Positions 53,607 to 62,487 of a stretch of DNA of 64,000 nucleotides are shown here, piece after piece. A program made the translations under genes and the position numbers. The notes beneath the pieces were generated by a model. The model saw nothing but the letters and a program-made list of their open reading frames with translations, was not told where the DNA came from and made no database searches. Numbering within the stretch: the first letter of the stretch is position 1; each line of letters starts with the position of its first letter. The DNA is taken from positions 1-64,000 of the forward strand of contig NZ_JAIHLQ010000037.1 in NCBI RefSeq assembly GCF_019733355.1. The letters run 5' to 3'. The DNA is from Pseudomonas baetica. Lineage in GTDB: Bacteria > Pseudomonadota > Gammaproteobacteria > Pseudomonadales > Pseudomonadaceae.

Positions 53607-56102
53607 ATGTATACCTTCAATCCAGCGTTTTCCAGCGCCGATGATTCAAACCACGTCAGCCCGATAACGCCCGAGGCGGGCGGTCCGCTGGCGCCAGAGT
53701 TGCTCGACCGGATGCATCGGTATTGGCAAGCCGCAAATTACTTGTGTGTCGGGCAGATCTACCTCAAGGCCAACCCGTTGTTGCGCGAACCCTTGCAGGC
53801 CGAGCACATCAAGCCACGGCTGCTGGGGCACTGGGGAACGTCAGCAGGGCAAAACTTTATCTATGTTCACCTGAACCGGCTGATCAGCGAACAGCGAGTG
53901 TCCATGGTGTACATATCGGGGCCGGGCCACGGCGGGCCGACACTCAACGCCTGTGCATGGCTGGAGGGGACTTACAGCGACGTTCATCCGGACATCACCC
54001 CGGACGAGCCGGGCATGCTGCGCTTTTTCCGCAGTTTTTCCACGCCCGGCGGGGTCCCCAGTCATTGTGGCCCGCATACGCCCAACTCGTTGCATGAGGG
54101 CGGCGAACTCGGCTACTCACTGGTGCATGCATTCGGTGCCGTATTCGATAATCCGGATTTGTGGGTGGCTTGCGTTATTGGCGATGGCGAAGCCGAAACC
54201 TGCCCTTTGGAGGGCAGTTGGAAGAGCGTGCGCTTCCTCGACGCTCGCCGCGACGGGGCGGTATTACCCATCCTGCACCTCAATGGCTACAAGATATCCG
54301 GGCCTACGGTGGAGGCGCGTACCACCGATGCGGACCTCATCGAGCTGTACCGTGGGCGTGGCTACGAACCCCTGATCGTCGCCGGGGAAGACGTGCCTGG
54401 CATGCACCAGCGTTTTGCGGCAGCGCTTGATGCGGCCTATGCAAAGGGCCGGCATATTCAACAGCAGGCCAGGGAGCAGGGCGACACTTCGCCCCAGCGC
54501 TGGCCGATGATTATCCTGCGCAGCCCCAAAGGCTGGACGGGCCCGAAAGTCGTTGATGGCCTGCCGGTGGAAGGCACGTTCCGCGCGCATCAGGTGCCTC
54601 TGGCCAATGTCGTGCAGAATCCTGACCATCTGGCGCAGTTGGAGGCGTGGATGCGCAGCTACCAGCCGCACACGCTGTTTGATGATAAGGGCTGCCTGGT
54701 CGCTGATCTGCAGGCGCTGACGCCACCCGCGCCGTTGCGCCTCGGCGCGGTGCCATACGTCAATGGCGGTCGACTGCTCACGGCGCTGGATTTACCTAAT
54801 TTCGCCGACTACGGCCTGCACGTCCCGGGGCCAGGCCAGGTGATCGCCGAGGCGCCTCGCAAGCTGGGCGAGTATTTGCGCGATGTCATTCGTACCAACC
54901 CGCATAATTTCCGGATCTTCGGCCCGGACGAGACCAACTCGAACCGCTTGAACGCGGTCTTCGAGGCCACCGATCGAACCGCCGCGGGTCCGTTGCTGGG
55001 CATCGACGACCACTTGGCGCGCGACGGCCGAGTCATGGAGGTACTCAGCGAGCATCTGTGCGAAGGTTGGTTGGAAGGCTATTTGCTGACCGGCCGCCAC
55101 GGCATGTGGTCGACCTACGAAGCCTTTGCGCAAGTGGTCGACTCCATGGTGACGCAACACGCCAAATGGTTGCAGCAATGCCGCGATTTCGCCTGGCGGC
55201 GGCCGCTGGCCTCGCTCAACATCCTGCTGACCAGCCATGCGTGGCGCAACGATCACAACGGCTTCAGCCATCAATCGACCGGTTTCGTCGACAACGTCCT
55301 GCAACGCCGCTCCGACGTCGTGCGGGTCTATTACCCGCCTGATTCCAACTGTCTGGTCAACGTCTTCGACCATTGTTTGCGCAGTCGCAATTACGTGAAC
55401 GTCGTCACCTGCGGCAAGCAGCCGGATTTCCAGTGGCTGAATTTCGATCAGGCTCTCAAGCACTGCTCGCAGGGCGCATCGATTTGGGATTTCGCCACCA
55501 ATGACGGCGCGGCGGAGCCGGATATCGTGCTGGCCTGCGCCGGAGATGTGCCAACGACAGAAGCGGTAGCGGCCTCGTGGCTGTTGCAGAAGCACGTACC
55601 CGGTATTCGCGTTCGTTTAGTCAACGTGGTCGATTTGAGCATTCTGGCCAGTCCCGACGATCGCCCACACGGCATGGACCATGTTTCATTCGAAGCGCTG
55701 TTCACCCGCGAAGTGCCGGTGATGTTTGCCTTCCACGGTTCAACCTGGGTGATTCATTCCATGGTGCACGGGCGGGCGAATGAAGCGCGCTTTCACGTGC
55801 GGGGTTTCTCTGATCGCGGGACCACTACAACGCCGTTCGACATGGTCGTTCTGAACAATATGAGCCGGTATCAGCTGGCAATCGATGCGTTGTCACATGT
55901 GCCCCGGCTGCGGTCCAGCAGCCTGGACGCGATGAGTTATTTTGAAGACCAATTGCGTCGTCATCACACTTATATCCGCGAGCATTTCGAAGACATGCCC
56001 AAGATCCGCAACTGGCACTGGACCGCCGACTTCACGCAGCCACAGTCCCCATCGCCTTTGGCCAAAGGCCAGGCGCGCGGGCAGACTTTCACCGATGCGT
56101 GA
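53607..56102 (+). CDS. xfp: Phosphoketolase (xylulose 5-P/fructose 6-P)
   Basis: 831 aa from ATG 53607 behind GGAG. Thiamine-enzyme motifs include the XFP signature SGPGHGGPTLNACAWLEGTY, IGDGEAETCPLEGSW (TPP/Mg site), and SHQSTGFVDNVL. It splits xylulose 5-phosphate or fructose 6-phosphate to acetyl phosphate plus a smaller sugar phosphate. The Gly usual after GDGEAET is Cys here. The acetyl phosphate goes to the adjacent AckA. Confidence 0.94.
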   Translation: MYTFNPAFSSADDSNHVSPITPEAGGPLAPELLDRMHRYWQAANYLCVGQIYLKANPLLREPLQAEHIKPRLLGHWGTSAGQNFIYVHLNRLISEQRVSMVYISGPGHGGPTLNACAWLEGTYSDVHPDITPDEPGMLRFFRSFSTPGGVPSHCGPHTPNSLHEGGELGYSLVHAFGAVFDNPDLWVACVIGDGEAETCPLEGSWKSVRFLDARRDGAVLPILHLNGYKISGPTVEARTTDADLIELYRGRGYEPLIVAGEDVPGMHQRFAAALDAAYAKGRHIQQQAREQGDTSPQRWPMIILRSPKGWTGPKVVDGLPVEGTFRAHQVPLANVVQNPDHLAQLEAWMRSYQPHTLFDDKGCLVADLQALTPPAPLRLGAVPYVNGGRLLTALDLPNFADYGLHVPGPGQVIAEAPRKLGEYLRDVIRTNPHNFRIFGPDETNSNRLNAVFEATDRTAAGPLLGIDDHLARDGRVMEVLSEHLCEGWLEGYLLTGRHGMWSTYEAFAQVVDSMVTQHAKWLQQCRDFAWRRPLASLNILLTSHAWRNDHNGFSHQSTGFVDNVLQRRSDVVRVYYPPDSNCLVNVFDHCLRSRNYVNVVTCGKQPDFQWLNFDQALKHCSQGASIWDFATNDGAAEPDIVLACAGDVPTTEAVAASWLLQKHVPGIRVRLVNVVDLSILASPDDRPHGMDHVSFEALFTREVPVMFAFHGSTWVIHSMVHGRANEARFHVRGFSDRGTTTTPFDMVVLNNMSRYQLAIDALSHVPRLRSSSLDAMSYFEDQLRRHHTYIREHFEDMPKIRNWHWTADFTQPQSPSPLAKGQARGQTFTDA

Positions 56103-56151
56103 CCCTGTTCAGAGTCATTTAATTCCATTTTAGAGCTTATGCGAGAACGCT

Positions 56152-56882
56152 ATGAATGAAGGTGCCTCACCGGTTACCCCGCCGCCGCCTTTACACTTTC
56201 CGCCAGGATTGATTGTCGCCGTCCTAGCCATGGTGATCGTGCTGTTCTTGCCGTTACCTGCGGCGTTACCGGTAGCCGGACATCGAATGCTGGCCATCCT
56301 GGTGTTTGCGGTCACGGTGTGGGTGACCGAGGCGGTTTCTTACGAGGCCAGCGCCATCATGATCACTTCGCTGATGGCGACATTGATCGGCACGGCACCG
56401 ACCTTGTTAGATCCGTCACTCACCTATGGGTCATCGGCCGGCATTTCAATGGCACTTGGCGGCTTTTCCAATCCAGCGCTTGCTTTGGTGGTCGGGGCAT
56501 TGTTCATTGCTGCCGCGATGACCCATACGGGCCTGGACCGTCGCATAGCATTGGTGACCTTGACGAAGGTTGGGGCCAGCACAAGGCGGATTCTGTTCGG
56601 GGCGATGCTCGTGATCGTGCTGTTGAGTCTGGTAGTGCCCAGCGCCACAGCTCGTAGTGCCTGCGTGGTGCCGATCATGATGGGCGTGATCGCCGCCTTC
56701 GGCGTGGCCAAACGCTCCAATATCGCAGCGGGTTTGATGATCATTGTTGCCCAAGGCACCAGTATCTGGAACGTGGGTATTCAGACGGCTGCCGAACAGA
56801 ACCTGCTGACTGTGGGTTTCATGGACAAGATGCTGGGCCAGAGAGTGTCTTGGATCGACTGGTTGATCGCAGGCGCAGCTTG
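56152..56882 (+). pseudogene. DASS/SLC13 anion transporter, N-terminal fragment
   Basis: About 243 codons of a divalent anion:sodium symporter (VTVWVTEAVSYEASAIMITS, VPSATARSACVVPIMMGVIA). The homology stops after WIDWLIAGAAW and the frame runs on to a stop at 56955 in unrelated sequence. The C-terminal half with the second substrate loop is missing, so it should be non-functional. Confidence 0.8.
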
Positions 56883-56883
56883 G

Positions 56884-57166
56884 CATGGGCGGCGGTATGC
56901 AATTGGCCAAAAAACCGGGAAAGATAAGCCTGATCGACGTCTACCGTGCTGTTGAAGACCCGGAAATCTTCGCCTTGCACCGAGGCAAACCCGACCAGAA
57001 ATGCTTGGTCGGGAAAAACATTCAACGCGTACTAAGCCCGCGTTTTGATAAAGCGCAGCAAGCTCTGGAGGATGAACTCGCGACAGTCACTCTGGAAGAC
57101 ATCGTCAATGATATTAATCGGTTCGAGCCAGCCTCCCTTGACGCGGTTCGGGAGCCAGGCCTATAG
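56884..57166 (+). pseudogene. Rrf2-family regulator, C-terminal fragment
   Basis: The frame reads GGGMQLAKKPGKISLIDVY, RAVEDPEIFALHRGKPD and VLSPRFDKAQQALEDELATV, the part of Rrf2 proteins after the HTH. The DNA-binding N-terminus is absent. It begins within a few bases of the DASS break and in another frame, which points to one deletion joining two genes. Confidence 0.75.
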
Positions 57167-57625
57167 CTGCCGCAATGAAGGTGTATGCTCGCGCTGGGTC
57201 TATGGGGCTGAACCTGGCTCTTACAGCGCGCGGCTGATCGTCGTGGTGGGAGACGATGTGTCCTGGGGCTGGCCGGTCGTACGAACGACTCAGCAGTGGG
57301 CGCGCCAACCTCCAATGGTAGGTTGGCGCGATGCACCTTTTTATTGTGAGGCTCAAGCGCTTGATCCTGCTTCATCCTGCGCAACCGGACCTGAGCACCG
57401 GACAACAGGATCGCAAGCTCGACGACGTTGCGACGATAGGGGGCTGCGCGCCGGTCGAACTTGGACATCTCGATGCCGAGCGTTAAATGTCGTCGCCCCA
57501 GAAAAGCATACGTGTGTTATGCGGGAGCGCAAATCATCATCACGGGGGCTTCCTCCTAAGGCCTAAGGCGTCCATAGGAACAAACTCACCAAGCCTTACG
57601 TCGGATGTCGCCCTCATGCTAGGTA
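57167..57625. other. Gene-free stretch at the cargo/conjugation boundary
   Basis: 459 bp. Frames on both strands lack recognisable domains or start sites. A perfect 11-bp hairpin lies at 57301-57330 (CGCGCCAACCT/AGGTTGGCGCG), with TTTTT 7 bp later, a possible weak forward terminator. Confidence 0.4.
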
Positions 57626-59347
57626 TTAAGATTCTGCGATTTTAAGAAAAGGATTGTCGGGTGGTATCAACTCAAATAAATGCTTCGGATCCTCAATCAA
57701 GTACCCCTTTAAGGTGGTTCTCTTCCTATGGCCCTGCACTTGGCATGCCCAGATGTTTAGGCCGTTGTCTCGCTTTCTGTGGACCTTCAGTTTCTCGAAC
57801 TGCTTCTGTACCCAACGCCATTCTTCAATCTCTTTATTGACCTTCTTGGCGATGCCAGGAAACTCCTGGACATAACGTTGAAAGAGACCTGGAGATACCA
57901 GAAATACAGTACCGCTCACCGTGTGAATTTTGGCCTTACTATCATTGATGATCAGATTGTGACTCAGGATGCCTTCCCTGACCCAATTCAGGAATGCCTC
58001 GCCTGGGTTGTCTGATGGGGGGGAGCTTTCGAGAGTGCTTTCTGACGTGCCTTCACGAGCTTGTGGCTCTGCCAAATCGAACATATCAAGCAGTGTTCCG
58101 AGGTAGTCGGCATCCTCCAGCGCCATGGGATCTGGCTGCGATGGGTTTTGTGTTGACTTTGTATCGACAGCCTTGGGGGCTGGTGGTGATACCGGAGCGT
58201 CAGTCGGGTGGTCATCGACTGCCACGTTCACTGTTCCGCTGAAAGCTTCTGGGCGGTCTTCATTCCCCCAGATCAACGCCGGTTGAAGGCGCAAAAACGT
58301 AAAGCTCTGCTGCCAGTTTCCCTGTGCCACGAGCGCGGTCCAGATAGCTTTGCCTTCTGGAGTCGACTCGACCAGCCCATGCGACTGCAGTTCGTCGAAC
58401 ACGGCAATGTTGGAGGAGGGAATGCCCTCAATTGATTGCGACAGCAAATAAGCTCGCAGCTTGTCGGTGACCGTCTTGCTGACCAGCCACAGCGCGTCTT
58501 GAGTCAACCAACCCGCGGCACCTGGTTGGTTGAGTTTCAACTCGTGTTGAACCAGATGACGCAGTCCGCTGATCAAGTGATGTTGCAGCGAATGAATCGG
58601 CGCTTGCAGCGCCTTGCTCGGGTTACCACCGATGTTCTGTGCGGTGGAAACACGGTCGGCCTGCATCACCAACTCACCGAGCACGCCGGCACGTTCGTAC
58701 TGGCCCGCCAGGACATACAGCAGACTTGCCCACAGTGGCGGAAATCCACTGAGCCAATCGAGGATTGGGCGGTCGAGAATTTGGGTGTAGAGCAAGCCTG
58801 CGGCGGCGCCGTGCAGGTGGTAGTCACGACCCTTGATGTAACGAAAACGGTAGGGCTGATCCAGGGAGCCCTGCCAAGGATGCCAAACACGGCCATCCTG
58901 GCGTTCGACCAGCAGGTCCACGGCGATCTTGCCGATGTCATGCAGCAACGCGCCATAGGCGATGCCAGCGGACCAAGCGTCGGTCTGGGCTGCTTGGTCT
59001 TCGGGCGCGGCACCGGTGGGAAGCAGATATGACTGACGCAGTTTCAAACTGCAAGCGACCAGTTCCAGTCCATGGTCGAGCATGCCGCCGAGATAAGCAT
59101 GGTGGTGCATCTCGCTGGCTGGGAGTTGCTGGACCTGTTCGGCGTAGCGATGGATCGGGTTTAAATAGAGCTGGGTGAACTGCGCGTGGGAGAGGGCGGT
59201 GTACTGCCAGATGCGATCGAGCAACTGACGGCGGTGCTCTGCGGCTAACAAGCTGTGAGCCGACTCGATGGGCAGGTAACCTTCGGCGACGCTCACGGTC
59301 GGTGGCGGAGGGGGCTTCCGCCTTTTGTGGCGAAACAGACTGAGCAT
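57626..59347 (-). CDS. MobH-family relaxase (TraI_2 type) of an integrative conjugative element
   Basis: 573 aa. The N-terminal TraI_2 domain carries an HD-like metal site: HHHAYLGGMLDHGLELVAC, then YGALLHDIGKIAVDLLVER. The C-terminal part (about 450-565) is the DUF1528-type wing seen in relaxases of PFGI-1/ICEclc-like elements. It would nick oriT and pilot the strand in transfer. GGAGG lies before the ATG. The 220 bp upstream are rich in pyrimidine runs and could hold regulatory sites. Confidence 0.9.
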   Translation of the reverse strand: MLSLFRHKRRKPPPPPTVSVAEGYLPIESAHSLLAAEHRRQLLDRIWQYTALSHAQFTQLYLNPIHRYAEQVQQLPASEMHHHAYLGGMLDHGLELVACSLKLRQSYLLPTGAAPEDQAAQTDAWSAGIAYGALLHDIGKIAVDLLVERQDGRVWHPWQGSLDQPYRFRYIKGRDYHLHGAAAGLLYTQILDRPILDWLSGFPPLWASLLYVLAGQYERAGVLGELVMQADRVSTAQNIGGNPSKALQAPIHSLQHHLISGLRHLVQHELKLNQPGAAGWLTQDALWLVSKTVTDKLRAYLLSQSIEGIPSSNIAVFDELQSHGLVESTPEGKAIWTALVAQGNWQQSFTFLRLQPALIWGNEDRPEAFSGTVNVAVDDHPTDAPVSPPAPKAVDTKSTQNPSQPDPMALEDADYLGTLLDMFDLAEPQAREGTSESTLESSPPSDNPGEAFLNWVREGILSHNLIINDSKAKIHTVSGTVFLVSPGLFQRYVQEFPGIAKKVNKEIEEWRWVQKQFEKLKVHRKRDNGLNIWACQVQGHRKRTTLKGYLIEDPKHLFELIPPDNPFLKIAES

Positions 59348-59567
59348 CGTGACCTCCGGGAAGTGGCTGGGTCAGTGGCCTTTTAGCCTTTTCGGATAGG
59401 GCTCTTACCCTTACCCCCCATTCCTTTCCAACCTTTACCGTCCTTTTGGCTCGTGTCCCTTTGCGCGGCAATCGGAATATGGATACTGCTAGGCATCATT
59501 TTGTTGAGGGCTGGTATGGAAAAGACAAGAGTCGGTACACTGCGGGGCAAATTTTCTGGGTCTTGCC

Positions 59568-59765
59568 ATGAACCTTACTGACGCCACGCTCGTGCTGCTG
59601 CTCGCGGCACGTATCCATGGGACCGACGAAGCCGTTCGAGCCTCGGCGAAGAGCGTGGTCAAGAAGTTGCCGCGCAGTAAGCGTGATCTGATCTACAAGG
59701 TAATCGATAGCCGAAGCCCGCTCGAGCTGGTGGATTTTCTGGCGCAGAACCTGGATGCGGAATGA
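59568..59765 (+). CDS. Small conserved-looking ICE protein, unknown
   Basis: 65 aa (MNLTDATLVLLLAARIHGTD at the start). It looks helical, soluble and slightly basic in the middle. No domain is known to me. It sits alone, opposite to its neighbours, between relaxase and ardC, ahead of a long hairpin. Confidence 0.6.
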   Translation: MNLTDATLVLLLAARIHGTDEAVRASAKSVVKKLPRSKRDLIYKVIDSRSPLELVDFLAQNLDAE

Positions 59766-59833
59766 CAGGCTGCGAGTGTGTGCCCATCCCTGACTCTTTG
59801 CATTAGAGCACCGCGGCATGGGATTTTTCTGGG

Positions 59834-59873
59834 CGCATCACAGGGCCCAACTCGCGTTGGGCCCTGTGATGCG
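59834..59873. terminator. Perfect 18-bp hairpin
   Basis: CGCATCACAGGGCCCAAC (59834-59851) is the exact reverse complement of 59856-59873 around TCGC. It lacks a T run but separates two convergent genes, so a bidirectional terminator or a protein-binding/transfer site are both possible. Confidence 0.55.
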
Positions 59874-59894
59874 ATTGCAACGGTGAGTTAACGC

Positions 59895-60854
59895 TCAAAC
59901 TCCATCGTTCATGCATCGTGAGTCATCCATTACCATCTGCTTCAGTTGCTGCTCCAGGTTGAGTACATACTCCGAGGCGCTTCGGGCCTGACCACTGGCG
60001 CGAAAGATCGCGCGTTTGTCAGCCTTGAGCAGGCCGAGCCAGGAGTCGATGTAGCCCTCGTGCCGTAGCTCTCCCTGTATACCGGCGTAGGCACATAAAA
60101 AAGCTGCGCCCATCTCGGCGATCAACTCCTCAAACGCGTAGCCTGGCGAGCCGAACGGACAGGCTGACGTCACGCCTTCGCGCTGCAACCGAGCGTGATG
60201 CCCGGTCCAGTGCGTCAGCTCATGAAGTGCGGTGGCGTAGTACCCGCCTTCATCGTGAAATTGTGCTTTTGTCGGCAGTTGGATGAGATCCCTGATCGGG
60301 TGGTAAAAGGCTTCGTCGGCAGGCCGATGAACGATGCGTGCACCTGAACTTAACAGCAGATTTTCCGCGGCGCTGTTGGGCTGGAAGGGATCACTCTGTT
60401 CCGTCTCGAGCAGGGTGTCATTGAGCATTTCGAGCCCCTCCGTTTGCTCGATGTTGAACAGAAAATGTGTCCTGAGAATGCCGAAGTGAGCGACCTTGGG
60501 CTGACCGTTTTCATCGAGTACGGGTTGGCCTGACTCGGTCTGTTCCTCGCGCTCCATCGGCTTGTAGAGCACCGCCAGAGTGCTGTGCTCACCCTTACGA
60601 ATGTGCCCACCGGTCTTTTTGGCTTGGTTGAAAGTCAGCCAACGATCTTGAGTGAACCCCTGCAACCTGGCCTCGGCCCAGAGCAGCGGTAAATTGATGC
60701 CCGAATACGGACGTCGCGTGATGGCGTTGATGGGGTAGGGTTGATGACCGATGTCAGCGGAGCCACTTGAGGACCAGGGTTTGATCCAGGGAACAACGCC
60801 TTGGTCTAACGCGGTAACGATCTTGTCTGTCACGTCTTGGTAGATATCGCGCAT
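59895..60854 (-). CDS. ardC: ArdC-type antirestriction protein
   Basis: 319 aa. The N-terminal DNA-binding DUF1738 domain (DIYQDVTDKIVTALDQGVVP, YSGINLPLLW, WLTFNQAKKTGGHIRKGEH) is followed by a zincin-like domain with HELTHWTGH (about 209-217). These proteins protect entering single-stranded element DNA from host nucleases. The start follows GAGGAAA. The leader has an imperfect CGGG/CCCG-rich inverted repeat near 60893-60915. Confidence 0.9.
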   Translation of the reverse strand: MRDIYQDVTDKIVTALDQGVVPWIKPWSSSGSADIGHQPYPINAITRRPYSGINLPLLWAEARLQGFTQDRWLTFNQAKKTGGHIRKGEHSTLAVLYKPMEREEQTESGQPVLDENGQPKVAHFGILRTHFLFNIEQTEGLEMLNDTLLETEQSDPFQPNSAAENLLLSSGARIVHRPADEAFYHPIRDLIQLPTKAQFHDEGGYYATALHELTHWTGHHARLQREGVTSACPFGSPGYAFEELIAEMGAAFLCAYAGIQGELRHEGYIDSWLGLLKADKRAIFRASGQARSASEYVLNLEQQLKQMVMDDSRCMNDGV

Positions 60855-60986
60855 GGCAATTTCCTCGAGAGAAAAACGGAGGAACGCCTTGCCCGTCGGG
60901 AGAGGGTTCCCCGGTTGGGTGATGGGCTGGATTGATGCAGGTCTTGCATGCCGTCCGAATGTGGAGGTGGGCGCCGCCCATTGCGC

Positions 60987-61316
60987 TTAGCGCTGGTGTT
61001 CTCCTGCAAGCGCTATCAACAAGAAGCCAGGCTGACCCGGTTCTTGGAGTAGGCTCAGACTCAATTGCAGCAACGGGTCGTGGTCTAAGTGACCGGTTGG
61101 TTCAATGTGGATTACCTCGAACAGCACGTAAGGCTTGTGTGGAAAGGCCAAGTGGGCTTCGAAGGCTGCGCGCAATACTTGGCTCAACCGATCGACCTGC
61201 AGCTTCTCAGCGTGATCGGATTGCTCGAGCAGTACTGCGCGTTGCCACGCGCCAGGGGTGAACACGATGGGCAACCGAAGGGTGTTCAGTGTTTCCGGTG
61301 TAAGTGAGTCGGGCAT
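60987..61316 (-). CDS. Hypothetical ICE protein
   Basis: 109 aa (MPDSLTPETLNTLRLPIVFT at the start). Soluble, His-rich in the middle. GGAGA precedes the ATG. It lies upstream of ardC in the same direction, a position where this ICE family carries small accessory genes. No domain is recognised. Confidence 0.6.
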   Translation of the reverse strand: MPDSLTPETLNTLRLPIVFTPGAWQRAVLLEQSDHAEKLQVDRLSQVLRAAFEAHLAFPHKPYVLFEVIHIEPTGHLDHDPLLQLSLSLLQEPGQPGFLLIALAGEHQR

Positions 61317-61354
61317 GGTATGTCTCCGTTGAAAACGCGAAGAAACCTGTCCTG

Positions 61355-61376
61355 TGCGGGGAAAGATTTCCCCGCA
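61355..61376 (-). promoter_or_regulatory. Perfect palindrome in the leader of the small ICE gene
   Basis: TGCGGGGAAA and TTTCCCCGCA form 10-bp arms around GA, about 40 bp upstream of the start at 61316. It could be a regulator site or an RNA hairpin. Confidence 0.5.
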
Positions 61377-61756
61377 GTGGGTTGAAGAAAATCAAGAGGG
61401 CTTATCTCACGAGCAGCGCTCGAAAGGCGCTTAGGAGAGCAGTAGGCGTTCATCACCGTAGCAACGGCCATCGTGCGAGCCACCGAACGCTAATCGCACT
61501 TGGGGAGAACCATCACCGAAGTGACGTAGCCTTGAAGGTTCTGGCTACCTGGGAAAATGCTGTCGATAACAGCGATCCGTACCTCGGGTTTAGCCGAGCT
61601 GTTCGCGAATAGCAACGAGATAAACCAACGCGTTAGACGAACTGAGTCTACTGAAAGCCAGCCTTGTTTTTTCGACCGGATTGACTGACAAACGGTTAGG
61701 CTTGGAGCGCTACCGGCAAGCTTCTAAAGGGCGTGATACTAGGGTGATGATGTTCA
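61377..61756. other. Gene-free stretch upstream of the unknown gene pair
   Basis: 380 bp. Open frames on either strand have no ribosome-binding site or recognisable sequence. TTGACT lies at 61681, without a matching -10 at the usual spacing. The promoter of the gene at 61757 should be here. Confidence 0.35.
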
Positions 61757-62326
61757 ATGAAGTTGTATGAAAATGTGGTTATCGGAAATTTTCTCTACGG
61801 GCTGGGGTTCGCTCTTGGTTCACAGCTGAGATCCGGTCAGTTACCAAGCATGGTGAACTTGCTTCAACAAACGCCAGACGATAAACGATTGGGGGATTTG
61901 CTGATGGCATTCCCTGGCACAGTACGTTTGATCGAGTTTAAGACTGAGGCTAACAAGTCAAAAAAAGAGGCTGGTCGTCACCAGTTTCTATCTCGAATTT
62001 TTTCCGAAAAATTGGACGAATTGCCTGACCTGCCAGGTACTTCGCGGCGGGTGCATTGGTACATCGAAACGGCGCCTCTTCCCAGCGCTGCACTGTCGGC
62101 ACGCATTGAGCCCTATCTCGATGCATTTGGCGAAGGCGCCAGGCAACGGCCTAAGTCAAGCGAGAGGTTCCAAAATTTTATCGAGGAGCTGGCTGCTGGC
62201 ATTCTGCAACGCAGATCGGCTGAGATCACAAGGGCTGAGCGCGACTACATCGATCTGGTGCGGCTTGCTCAAGGGCCAGAGGAGACCGGAACAGGCGGGT
62301 TGGTGCTGGTGGCCGGCAGCGGTTGA
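61757..62326 (+). CDS. Unknown protein, possible PD-(D/E)XK-like fold
   Basis: 189 aa. I do not recognise the family. Residues 41-71 read DDKRLGDLLMAFPGTVRLIE then FKTEANKSKKE. The pattern of an Asp (47), a beta strand and E60-x-K62 resembles the active site of restriction-type nucleases. The segment RVHWYIETAPLP and a helical C-terminus follow. AGGGTG lies before the ATG. The position among ICE accessory genes fits a defence or anti-host role, but this is inference. Confidence 0.6.
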   Translation: MKLYENVVIGNFLYGLGFALGSQLRSGQLPSMVNLLQQTPDDKRLGDLLMAFPGTVRLIEFKTEANKSKKEAGRHQFLSRIFSEKLDELPDLPGTSRRVHWYIETAPLPSAALSARIEPYLDAFGEGARQRPKSSERFQNFIEELAAGILQRRSAEITRAERDYIDLVRLAQGPEETGTGGLVLVAGSG

Positions 62327-62487
62327 GGTCTGCATTTCGCCGCCTTACAGGATTTGATGGATTTGAACCTGTCCCACAAATAATGGATCGAGTACAGCCA
62401 GGAGCGATATCTTTCCCTTCAGAAAGAGATGAAGCAACCAGATCACGAGATGCCCGATCTAAAAGGTCCAACTTTAGGAAGATATTG

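Noticed and set aside
57022..57468. Reverse frame in the cargo/conjugation boundary, beginning MSKFDRRAAPYRRNV
   Set aside because: It runs through the Rrf2 fragment in antisense and has no ribosome-binding site. A transposase origin crossed my mind but no motif supports it.
61304..61612. Forward frame opposite the leader of the small ICE gene
   Set aside because: Composition unlike a protein, no start signal, and it overlaps a palindromic leader.
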